DNA from: Gammaproteobacteria bacterium
GTDB taxonomy: Bacteria > Actinomycetota > Acidimicrobiia > Spongiisociales > UBA4744
Direction of reading: 5' to 3'
DNA length: 39,496 bases
Assembly: GCA_011682695.1 (NCBI GenBank)
Contig: JAACED010000016.1
Span: 1-39,496, forward strand
Part shown: positions 32,759 through 39,496 of the stretch, in pieces
Numbering within the stretch: position 1 is the stretch's first letter
Layout of the letters: the number at the start of each line of letters is the position of its first letter
Position numbers and translations under genes: made by a program
The notes under the pieces: generated by a model
What the model was told of the DNA's origin: nothing
Seen by the model: only the letters and a program-made list of their open reading frames with translations
Databases searched by the model: none

Positions 32759-33613
32759 GTGAAGTTCGGCATCGTGATGTTTCCTACCGATCAGGCGATC
32801 CAGCCGGTCGAACTCGCCAGGGAAGTGGAGGCCCGCGGTTTCGAGTCGCTGTGGTTCCCGGAGCACAGCCACATTCCGGTGAGTCGTCGCACCCCGTGGG
32901 GAGGCGTCAAGGATGCACCACCGCTGCCGGGGTACTACGCCCGAACACATGACCAGTTCGTGGCCCTCGCCGCCGCAGCCGCGGTGACCACGACGTTGCA
33001 GCTCGGCACCGGGATCACCCTGGTCGCCCAGCGGGATCCGATCTGGCTGGCGAAGCAGGTCGCGTCACTGGACACGATCTCGGGCGGCAGGGTGCTGTTC
33101 GGGATCGGGTACGGCTGGAACAAGGAGGAGATGGCCGATCACGGTGTCGCCTATCTCGAGCGAAGAGCGATTCTGCGAGAGAAGATCCTGGCGATGAAGG
33201 AGCTGTGGACCCAGGAGGTCGCCTCGTTCGACGGTGAGTACGTTCGTTTCGAGCCAAGCTGGTCATGGCCGAAGCCGGTCCAGAAGCCCCACCCGCCGAT
33301 CATCCTCGGTGGCGCCGCAGGCCCGCGTACGTTCGGTGACATCGTCGAGTTCTGCGATGGCTGGATGCCTATCGCAGGCCGCCACGATATGTTCGACAAG
33401 ATCGACGCACTCCAGGAGGCGGCCGCTGCCGCGGGCCGACATCCGATCGAGCTGAGTGTGAGTGGACCGAAGCCCGAGCCGGGGATCATCGAGCGCTACG
33501 CCGATGCCGGGATCTCCCGTGTTGTGTTCGGCATCCCCCCGAGATCCGCCGACGAGGTGCTGCCTCGACTCGACCGGTACGCGGCGCTTGTGAACGAGTT
33601 CGGCGGGACGTGA
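32759..33613 (+). CDS. LLM class F420-dependent oxidoreductase
   Basis: Luciferase-like monooxygenase family of the kind that uses coenzyme F420 in actinobacteria. 284 residues starting MKFGIVMFPTDQAIQPVELA. It has a TIM-barrel pattern: GFESLWFPEHSHIP, LQLGTGITLVAQRDP, KQVASLDTISGGRVLFGIGY, PHPPIILGGAAGPRTFG and DGWMPIAG. The GTG at 32759 is preceded by GGAGG. F420 rather than FMN use is inferred from the subfamily; substrate unknown. A TAGGCT box near 32723 could be its -10. Confidence 0.9.
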   Translation: MKFGIVMFPTDQAIQPVELAREVEARGFESLWFPEHSHIPVSRRTPWGGVKDAPPLPGYYARTHDQFVALAAAAAVTTTLQLGTGITLVAQRDPIWLAKQVASLDTISGGRVLFGIGYGWNKEEMADHGVAYLERRAILREKILAMKELWTQEVASFDGEYVRFEPSWSWPKPVQKPHPPIILGGAAGPRTFGDIVEFCDGWMPIAGRHDMFDKIDALQEAAAAAGRHPIELSVSGPKPEPGIIERYADAGISRVVFGIPPRSADEVLPRLDRYAALVNEFGGT

Positions 33614-33629
33614 GCCCAGCCTGGGCGCG

Positions 33630-33651
33630 CCGCTCTGTCCGCCCAGAGCGG
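33630..33651. terminator. Hairpin between convergent LLM and HNH genes
   Basis: CCGCTCTG (33630-33637) pairs perfectly with CAGAGCGG (33644-33651), loop TCCGCC. It lies in the 97-bp gap between converging genes and may end both transcripts. A second short palindrome, GCCCAG-C-CTGGGC, is just upstream. Confidence 0.5.
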
Positions 33652-33710
33652 ATGATCTGTGGTGCTTCGACGTCGAATCGGTCAGGGTGGACCTGGTCGG
33701 TTGGACCCGG

Positions 33711-34817
33711 TCAGGGAGGGTCGGGCCCGCCGCACGGTTTGCGGAAACGGAGTCTTTCCGGCGGGCTGTTGCGGTCGATGGTGTAGCCCATGCCGTGGAT
33801 GACGACGTGGTGGTGGTACCAGCAGAGCGTGGTGAGGTTGTCCGGGTCGGTTCGGCCGCCCTGGGAGAAGGGGTTGATGTGGTGGGGTTGGAGTCGGTAC
33901 CGGCTCGTACATCCATCGGCCGTACAGGATCCGTGGTCGCGATGCAGGACTGCTCTACGGAGTGTGGGGGAGACGACTCTGGTTCTGCGTCCTACCGCCA
34001 TGGCTCGTCCGCCGGTGACCGTGATCGTTTCGATCGAACCGGTGCAGAGCGCTTCGGCGAGAGACTCGGGTCCGATGCGGATTCCGGTGTCGAGGCACAC
34101 TCCCGTCTCGGCTCCGGTTCTTGCTGCGTCCTCGACGTCGACGAAGATGCTCAGCAGTGGGGCACCGGTTCCGGTTGTCGTCGTTGCGTCGAGTGAGTCG
34201 GTGGCGAGAGCGACCAGGGCGTCCGCGTTGCGTTGTCCGAGGGTGGGTCTGGTTCTGTCGGGGAGGGCAGGGAACCGGTCGGCCCGATGCACGAGCGCCT
34301 CTTCGACGATCCGGCCGTCGACACCAGCGAGGATCCCCCACAGATGCCATGAGGTTTCGTCGAGGTTCGGTTGCATGGCCAGGTAGCGGTCGGTGAACGT
34401 GGCTGCTTCTTGACGGCGCATGAGTCGCCTGCGATGGGCGACGGCTCGACGCAGACCGGCGATGTCGAGGTGCCGTGCGGATTCGACAGGATCGTCTGCT
34501 CCGGTCGCAGCGTACCTGCACAGCTCGACGGCCCGATCGAACGATACGCGACCGGCACGCAGAGCATCGTTGACTTCGGGGGCATCGGTGAGGCTCCTTG
34601 TGGTGCGTGTGAGCGCCGACGCAGTCTCCGGGGCCACGTCCAGGCGGCTCGACACCCATTCGTCCATGCTTCGACACCCGTCACCCAACGGAATCTGGCG
34701 GCGATCCACCTCGGCCAGCAACGTCAATTGACGGGCACGAGCCCGGCCGATGAGCAGCTCCAGGCCGGCAAGTTCCTGTTCTAGACCGTCGGCTGTTACT
34801 TCATCCAGTACGTCCAT
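33711..34817 (-). CDS. DUF222 / HNH endonuclease domain protein (13E12-repeat type)
   Basis: 368 residues from the ATG at 34817. The N-terminal two thirds is the DUF222 region (LAEVDRRQIPLGDGCRSMDEW, VAPETASALTRTTRSL, GRVSFDRAVELCRYAA). The C-terminal HNH domain has a zinc-type CTADGC, LQPHHINPFSQGGRTDPDN and LTTLCWYHHHVVIHG. Such proteins are abundant, often in several copies per genome, in Actinobacteria; their biological target is unknown and some are considered mobile. The frame continues upstream through the next gene to 35849, but that part is an out-of-frame reading. The start has a leaderless -10. Confidence 0.9.
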   Translation of the reverse strand: MDVLDEVTADGLEQELAGLELLIGRARARQLTLLAEVDRRQIPLGDGCRSMDEWVSSRLDVAPETASALTRTTRSLTDAPEVNDALRAGRVSFDRAVELCRYAATGADDPVESARHLDIAGLRRAVAHRRRLMRRQEAATFTDRYLAMQPNLDETSWHLWGILAGVDGRIVEEALVHRADRFPALPDRTRPTLGQRNADALVALATDSLDATTTTGTGAPLLSIFVDVEDAARTGAETGVCLDTGIRIGPESLAEALCTGSIETITVTGGRAMAVGRRTRVVSPTLRRAVLHRDHGSCTADGCTSRYRLQPHHINPFSQGGRTDPDNLTTLCWYHHHVVIHGMGYTIDRNSPPERLRFRKPCGGPDPP

Positions 34818-34823
34818 ACCCGC

Positions 34824-34829
34824 AACGTA
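34824..34829 (-). promoter_or_regulatory. -10 box of the DUF222-HNH gene, probably leaderless
   Basis: On the minus strand TACGTT is followed by six bases (GCGGGT) and then the ATG at 34817. A GTCACA sequence ~12 bp further upstream is a weak -35 candidate. Confidence 0.45.
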
Positions 34830-34897
34830 CCAGCCGGGTGTGACAGAAAACGTCCTCTGGCGATGGTTGGCGATAAATAACCGAGAGTGCCGGTGCG

Positions 34898-35795
34898 TTA
34901 CGGTGACAGGACGGCCCGAACTTCGGAGACAGGATATGTGAAGCTCGTGGCGATCAGCGCCGGATTGTCGGCGAACGGAATCGGGGTGGACCATGCTCCG
35001 CCGGGGAGTTGCCGCCAGCGATACGTGCCGTTCCATGCGGCCGTGAACGTGATCGTGTAGTCGCCCTTGCGCTCGTAGCGATGCGTGGCCGCCGCGCTGT
35101 GAGGGAGGTCGTCGGCACTGCCCGGCACGGCAGATGTGGCGATGGTTCCGTCCCCCATGTCCCAGACGAACGCCTCGAGGACTGCCCACGCCTCGATCTC
35201 CATCGTGATGCCGGATCCCGGATCGGTGAAGGTGAGCGTGAACGGAGGGATCTCGGTGCCGCCCTCGTACCAGAGCCACGTGTCGAGGCCGGTGAGACCT
35301 TCGGTGATCGGACTCGTGGCGGTCTCTCCGGACGGGGCGCGTCTGCGGATCTCTTCGCTCAGGTCGATGCCGTCGAGAGGCGACGTCGGGGACGAGGTTG
35401 TCGGCGGCGAAGATGGCGGGGCTTCCGTCCGAGCGGCGGGGTGCGTTGGGGACGAGGTCTCCCTGACCGAAGCGCCAGCCGAAATCGGTGGCGCGGACTT
35501 TGCTGTTCCACAACTCGCCGTCGAGCCAGTACAGCAGTCGCAGTACCTGGGGGCTGCCGTCGGGGCAGGTGAGCACCTTCTGGACCTTCCATCCCTTGCC
35601 GTAGTCGAGCCACTCCTGGGGGATGCGGCCGCGGCCCGGTGAGCCCCCGCCGGCTTCGCACCGGGCGATCAGCTCGGGGTCGCCCAACCAATCGCAGCGT
35701 CCGTTCCCTGCTCTCGCGAGTGGGGTGGACCCCAGGAAGAGCACAAAGGCCATGGTGCCGGCGACGAGGCTTGGAAGGTGACGTCGCAGTCTCAT
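34898..35795 (-). pseudogene. Secreted PKD-like protein, frameshifted
   Basis: Two frames together encode one secreted protein. The first frame (from ATG 35795) gives a signal peptide MRLRRHLPSLVAGTMAFVLF followed by LGSTPLARA, then NGRCDWLGDPELIARCEAGG and VRATDFGWRFGQGDLVP. Further on it turns into Arg/His-rich nonsense, while the next frame becomes sensible: a Thr/Ser/Pro linker, DGIDLSEEIRRRAPSGET, GLDTWLWYEGG, EAFVWDMGDGTIATS and HRYERKGDYTITFTAAW, a PKD-like strand pattern, and stops at 34898. The switch lies between about 35375 and 35460. A single-base indel, real or a sequencing error, explains it. The start overlaps the upstream lipoprotein stop (ATGA). Confidence 0.75.
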
Positions 35796-36452
35796 GGGCT
35801 CGCAGGAGCGTGATCGAAGGGATTGCGGAGCACCTCGGAGATCAGCCACGAGCCGTTGTCGGCGAGGTCGAAGGTGAGCGTCCAGGGTGCTCGCCGGAGG
35901 GTGTCCGAAATCAGGACCGAGGTTTGGCCGGTAACGACACGGGAGCCTCCGTATTCAACAGTGATGCTTACGTCCGTCGGCGGCGCGCCGGGATCAATCT
36001 CAGTTCGAGCAAAGTCGGCCTCCACCAACACAAACGTCTCGGTCAGACCCTCGTAGTGGGCGTCCTGGTCGAGCAGATCCTGGATCTCGGCGAGGGTGTC
36101 ACGCATCTCGACGCTGCCCGCCCGGCTCGATCACGGTCGCCAGGATGTCCTCGGCCACCTGGTCGGGGTGCTCCAACGCCCAGTTGCGGACCGCGAAGTA
36201 GCCCTCGACGAGCGGGATGAAATCCTCGATCTCGTACCCGGCCGGGACCATGTCGACACTCGGTGGCCCATCGACCGGCGCGGTGGTGGTCGTTGTCGAT
36301 GGGGGAGTCGTCGTGGACGTGGTCGATGGGGGAGCGGTGGTCGTGGACGAGAGGCTTGACGGCGTGACAGTCGACGACGGTGGCGGGGTTTCGACGGTGT
36401 AGGAACAGGCGACGCAGAGCCCCAGCAACGCCGCGACGGCGAATCCCCGCAT
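35792..36452 (-). pseudogene. Lipoprotein with Thr/Pro linker, frameshifted
   Basis: From ATG 36452 (after AGGAGGGG) the protein has a lipoprotein-type signal MRGFAVAALLGLCVAC with Cys at 16, a ~45-residue Ser/Thr/Pro linker, and a folded domain beginning GYEIEDFIPLVEGYFAVRNW. That frame stops at 36099. The other frame continues the same domain: MRDTLAEIQDLLDQD, GLTETFVLVEADFA and ITVEYGGSRVVTGQTSVLIS, to 35792. The shift is at GCCCGCCCGG (36115-36124); removing one base restores EPGGSVEMRDTL. The pattern suggests an NTF2-like domain. It is coupled to the secreted protein downstream. Confidence 0.75.
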
Positions 36453-36705
36453 ACCCCTCCTCCCTGGACCCAAAACCTAGCAAATGACTTCGAGGTTTTC
36501 CACTGCACCGTAAACTATCACAATCAACGACTAACGACAACAGGACATCCTGAAGACCTGTTGGCCGGCAAGGGGAATAGCCCGGGCTCGGCAGATACTC
36601 CGTTCGCAGGCTCCCGCAGCCAGAAACGGCGGGCATCGCCAAGTCACCCAAGAATGAGATGAGCGTGTGACCGCGGGCCGAATCGATGGCGGACTGCTCA
36701 GCCGG
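36453..36705. other. Intergenic stretch without a recognised gene
   Basis: No convincing coding frame or RNA gene. The part next to 36452 holds AT-rich sequence (GATAGTTTAC and TAGGTT on the minus strand) that may be the lipoprotein promoter. The rest is GC-rich with several short inverted repeats that I could not assign. Confidence 0.4.
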
Positions 36706-37161
36706 TCACGACCCAGGCTGTCGTGACAGCCGCCGTCGAAATCGCGGCTCAAGAGCACCGCGCGCCAGATACTCCAGATTCTGCACCGGGTCGCTCACGA
36801 AGGTCTTCAAGAACCCAGCGGCGGCTTCAGCGAGGCGTCCCGACATGAGACCGATCATCGCCGACCCGCCTTGAACGATCTGCGTGGTGAGCTGCCGACC
36901 CGTCTCGTTGTCGGCGATGCGTCGCACCTGCTCGAACAGGTCCTCGCCATCGTCGATGCCGCCTCGCGCCGCGGCCACCCTCGCGCGGATGGCCAGGTGT
37001 CCGGCAAGATTGAGTCCGGGGGAGCGCGTCGATGTCGAAGTTGTCCTGGAGAACTGCGACGGCTTGGTCGAAGTAGAAGCTCGAGAGGTTGTGTGCCGTG
37101 AACAGGGCGACACTCGATCGCCTGCTGCCGGCTCTTGGCGAAACGCGGCCTCGTATTCCAA
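36706..37161 (-). pseudogene. Remnant of a TPR-type helical protein
   Basis: The minus strand encodes, in pieces, a helical protein: SGSLEYEAAFRQEPAAGDRV in one frame, ALFTAHNLSSFYFDQAVAVL and QDNFDIDALP in the next, then GLNLAGHLAIRARVAAARGG, DDGEDLFEQVRRIADNETG and AAGFLKTFVSDPVQNLEYLA back in the first. Shifts lie near 37103-37115 and at the CCGGGGGAG run (37017-37024). There is no start; an in-frame stop lies just upstream. The helix-turn pattern resembles the TPR part of large regulators, but that is a guess. It appears truncated and decayed. Confidence 0.5.
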
Positions 37162-37296
37162 ACTGCCACTAGGCGGGTCATGCTCGTGGAGGACCTACAC
37201 CACGTTCGTTGTACTGCGTCACTCGGGGCTGCGGATGAGGGTGGATCCGTCCCATTTCGACATTCAGAAGACCTGCGATGCTGCCGAAGGAATGAC

Positions 37297-38691
37297 ATGC
37301 GTGTAGAGCCGACAGATAGCGCTGACGGTAGGCCTCGTCGGTCGATCAACGCGGCGTTGGGGATTCTGGTCGGCGCTGTGATTCTCGTGCTCGCAACGTG
37401 GTACGCCTCCTCGGCGACGACACAGCGAGTTGCAGCGAACGCCGAGTCGCTGCATTGGACCAACGCGACGCTCGGTGCAGTCTCGATCGCCCGCGCGTCG
37501 AACGGTCAAGCGGTCTTCTTCGCCGTCGACGGCAGCGAGGGGGTCGCGAGCGCCGAAGCGGTCGACCGCGCTCTCGGTGAAGCCGAGAAGAACGTCGCAG
37601 CGCTCGAATCGTTGATCAGTCGCGCGTCTGGCGAGATCGCAGCGCCAAGACAGAACCTCGTCGCATACGTAGCGGACAGTCGGTCTCTGTTGAGCATGCT
37701 ACGGAGCGGCGAGATCGTTGAGGCGGCCGAGTTCAATCAGACCCACATGGAGGACTCATACCAGATCCTCAGCGTGGAACTCACCGAAGCGCAGGACGAG
37801 ACCCTCGGCCAGATCGCCAACTCGCAGCAGGCGAGTGCGAGGGCATCGTCGATCATCTCGTTTCTGGGCATGTTCCTACTGCCGGGCTCGGCACTTGTCG
37901 TCTACTGGTGGATCGTCCGCCGGCAGGTGCGTGAGCGCCGTATGAGGATGCAGCTCGAGCTTCAAGCGGCGAACGAACTGAATGAGGCGAAGGACCAGTT
38001 CATCGCCGGGCTGTCACATGAGTTGCGCACACCGCTCACCGGTATCGTCGGTTTCACGCAGGTCTTGGGCGAGATGTGCCGTGGCAACGTCGAGATGGAG
38101 GAGCTGGTCGGTCTCATTGGGTCCGAAGCGACAGAGTTGTCCCGGATGGTCGAGGATGTTCTCGTTGCCGCACGGATCGGTGCGGGAGCGATCACGTTCG
38201 CGATCGAGGATCTGACACTCGCCGACGAAGTCGAGACTGTGACGCGGCCTTTCATCAAGGACGGGCGATCAGTGACGGTGTCGCTCCGGAACATCGAGGT
38301 GAGAGCCGACCGGCTCAGGGTTCGGCAGGTGCTCCGCAATCTCATCGCGAATGCTGTCAAGCACGGTGGGCCGCACATCCGTGTCGAAGGGGAGGAGAAG
38401 GCAGGGATGGTGCTCTGTCGGGTCATGGACGACGGTCCCGGTATTTCCGACGACATCAAGAACCGCCTCTTTGATCGATTTGCCCACGACGGTCGCGAAG
38501 CTCTCCTCGCGGGCAGTGTTGGACTCGGGCTCACGATCGCCCGATCACTGGCCAGAAGCATGGGTGGTGATGTCAGCTTCGAGGAACGCGAAGGATGGAC
38601 GACGTTCGTCATGACCCTGCCCAAGCCCGTCTCGGAGATGTTCGGCCCTGATCTCTTCGATCCCGCTGTCACCTCGGTGGTGACCGGATGA
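37297..38691 (+). CDS. Membrane sensor histidine kinase
   Basis: 464 residues from the ATG at 37297 (AAGGA upstream). Two membrane helices, about 18-40 and 185-208, enclose an extracellular helical sensor domain of ~145 residues (CHASE3-like in pattern). Then comes the dimerisation domain with the phospho-acceptor H-box GLSHELRTPLTGIVGFTQVL (His about 240), and the ATPase domain: N-box VLRNLIANAVKHGG, G1 DDGPGI, G2 GSVGLGLTIA. No response regulator is adjacent within the window. The stop overlaps the ATG of the secreted protein gene, so the two are co-translated. The sensed signal is unknown. Confidence 0.93.
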   Translation: MRVEPTDSADGRPRRSINAALGILVGAVILVLATWYASSATTQRVAANAESLHWTNATLGAVSIARASNGQAVFFAVDGSEGVASAEAVDRALGEAEKNVAALESLISRASGEIAAPRQNLVAYVADSRSLLSMLRSGEIVEAAEFNQTHMEDSYQILSVELTEAQDETLGQIANSQQASARASSIISFLGMFLLPGSALVVYWWIVRRQVRERRMRMQLELQAANELNEAKDQFIAGLSHELRTPLTGIVGFTQVLGEMCRGNVEMEELVGLIGSEATELSRMVEDVLVAARIGAGAITFAIEDLTLADEVETVTRPFIKDGRSVTVSLRNIEVRADRLRVRQVLRNLIANAVKHGGPHIRVEGEEKAGMVLCRVMDDGPGISDDIKNRLFDRFAHDGREALLAGSVGLGLTIARSLARSMGGDVSFEEREGWTTFVMTLPKPVSEMFGPDLFDPAVTSVVTG

Positions 38692-39496
38692 GACGGATCG
38701 GGTCGGCCGTTCTGCTGCTGCTCCTCCTCCTCCTCCTGGTCATTTGTCAGGCTGCAACGCCTGCGTTGGCGAGCAACGAGGAGACGCTGAGTGACAGCCT
38801 CAATGCCGTTTCGTACAGCGGCGCTGACGGGACACTGCCTTGGCAGGGCTTCTGGATCGAGTTTCCTGAATTCGACGGTCCGGCGACCGGCCACGTCGCC
38901 GTGGTCGACGACCCACACTGTCGAGCCGGCTACTGCCTGAGGATCGGGGGAGCAGACGAGTCGTACGGTGCGATGCGCTACGCCGACCTCTCGGGCTGGG
39001 ATACGGCCAGTCTGAGCTTCTCGTACCGCAGGGTTGCAGGTAAGTTCGGCCATCTGAAGGTCTCCATTTCGTCGAATGACGGGCTCAACTGGGTCACGCT
39101 TCGGAACTACCAGCTGAAACGGGAGGACGCCGCGATCCAATATGAGCAAATCGATATCAGCGCGTATATCAGCGAGTGGACGGTGATCCGCTTCAGTGAG
39201 AAGAACGGCGACGATTCGGCTGCCATCTTCATCGACGATGTGACGGTTACCGTCGGTCTCGACGATGCGACTTCGTCTACGACGACGACCGCCCCGACGT
39301 CTACCACGACGACGACCGCTCCGGCCGCTCCGATCGGTGGGAGCGGGACCTCGCTTCCCGGATCGACCAGATCGTTCAGAGAGCACTTTGCCGAGAGCGC
39401 GTCGCTTGTGGTCGCCGACTCCATCGTGCAGTCGGTGGACACAATCGTGGCGGTTCCTCGCACGCCGGTCGAGGGGATCGGTGTCGGGTTTGCCAT
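38688..39496 (+). CDS. Secreted protein, 3' end beyond window
   Basis: Open reading frame from ATG 38688 to the window end (269 codons visible). Signal peptide MRRIGSAVLLLLLLLLVICQ followed by AATPALA. Then an extracellular domain: TLPWQGFWIEFPEFDGPATG, CRAGYCLRIGGADESYGAMR, LSFSYRRVAG, SSNDGLNWVTLRNYQL, DDSAAIFIDDVTVTVG, the pattern of a jelly-roll/laminin-G-like beta-sandwich. A Thr-rich linker with SSTTTTAPTSTTTTTAP follows, then a second region SFREHFAESASLVVADSIVQ continuing off the edge. The ATGA overlap with the kinase gene implies a joint function, perhaps ligand binding or export of a cell-surface partner. Family not recognised. Confidence 0.85.
   Translation, partial: MRRIGSAVLLLLLLLLLVICQAATPALASNEETLSDSLNAVSYSGADGTLPWQGFWIEFPEFDGPATGHVAVVDDPHCRAGYCLRIGGADESYGAMRYADLSGWDTASLSFSYRRVAGKFGHLKVSISSNDGLNWVTLRNYQLKREDAAIQYEQIDISAYISEWTVIRFSEKNGDDSAAIFIDDVTVTVGLDDATSSTTTTAPTSTTTTTAPAAPIGGSGTSLPGSTRSFREHFAESASLVVADSIVQSVDTIVAVPRTPVEGIGVGFA

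Noticed and set aside
33711-35849. Single 712-residue reading frame joining the secreted protein and HNH protein as a fusion
   Set aside because: The middle of the frame is Arg/His-rich out-of-frame sequence; the secreted protein continues in another frame to its own stop, and the HNH protein has its own ATG and promoter.
36540-36700. Stretch with GC-rich inverted repeats and an AGCCAGAAAC segment recalling part of a cobalamin riboswitch
   Set aside because: The other conserved riboswitch blocks are not found in the right order, and no fitting downstream gene on either strand supports it.
38701-38760. Run of CTG/CTC codons as a simple-sequence repeat of separate interest
   Set aside because: It encodes the leucine core of the signal peptide of the secreted protein, which explains it.

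Overview
The window is a GC-rich chromosomal segment from an actinobacterium. Gene order is the classic actinobacterial translation/envelope superoperon: trmD-rplS-lepB-DUF2469-yraN, comM-dprA-xerC-whiG-type sigma, rpsB-tsf-pyrH-frr-cdsA-dxr-rseP-ispG-proS, then rimP-nusA-infB-DUF503-rbfA-DHH-truB-ribF-ridA-rpsO-pnp. The DUF2469 protein, the WhiG-like sigma factor, the F420-type LLM oxidoreductase, the DUF222-HNH protein and many GTG starts support this placement. Secreted proteins with Thr/Pro linkers, and an archaeal/eukaryotic-type prolyl-tRNA synthetase, would fit Acidimicrobiia or a related uncultured lineage; that finer placement is inference.

Layout. 1-310: the 5' part of an acidic minus-strand protein, divergent from trmD. 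352-2858: tRNA/ribosome/secretion genes and a YraN nuclease-like protein. 2866-4406: a three-gene minus-strand operon (unknown protein, HAD phosphatase-like protein, small Cys/His zinc-type protein). 4556-8735: DNA uptake/processing genes comM and dprA, an inserted hsp20 gene, and xerC. 8710-16933: sigma factor, ribosomal protein S2, EF-Ts, UMP kinase, ribosome recycling factor, phospholipid synthesis (CdsA), MEP isoprenoid enzymes (Dxr, IspG) and the site-2 protease RseP, mostly overlapping by 1-4 bases and so translationally coupled. 16969-18414: proS. 18428-29104: the rimP-nusA-infB-to-pnp block, closed by a strong terminator. 29231-32705: an Fpg/Nei-family glycosylase, an ABC exporter and an alpha/beta hydrolase. 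32759-33613: LLM oxidoreductase. 33711-37161 (minus strand): a DUF222-HNH protein and a surface-protein pair whose two genes each carry a frameshift, plus a broken TPR-like remnant. 37297-39496: a sensor histidine kinase coupled to a secreted protein that runs off the window.

The most unusual points are as follows. (i) The hsp20 gene sits between dprA and xerC and is bracketed by imperfect direct repeats of about 75 bp, each containing the dprA/xerC junction. (ii) Frame lesions concentrate in 35.4-37.1 kb. (iii) A histidine kinase is coupled to an extracellular protein with no response regulator in view. (iv) Three genes have a TANNNT box exactly 6 nt before the start codon, which suggests leaderless transcripts. 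(v) Candidate RNA leaders precede rpsB, rimP and pnp, with a palindrome upstream of pnp. (vi) IF-2 and PNPase carry repeat-encoded low-complexity segments. No tRNA, rRNA, CRISPR array or intact insertion sequence was recognised. All alignments and folds were done by eye.
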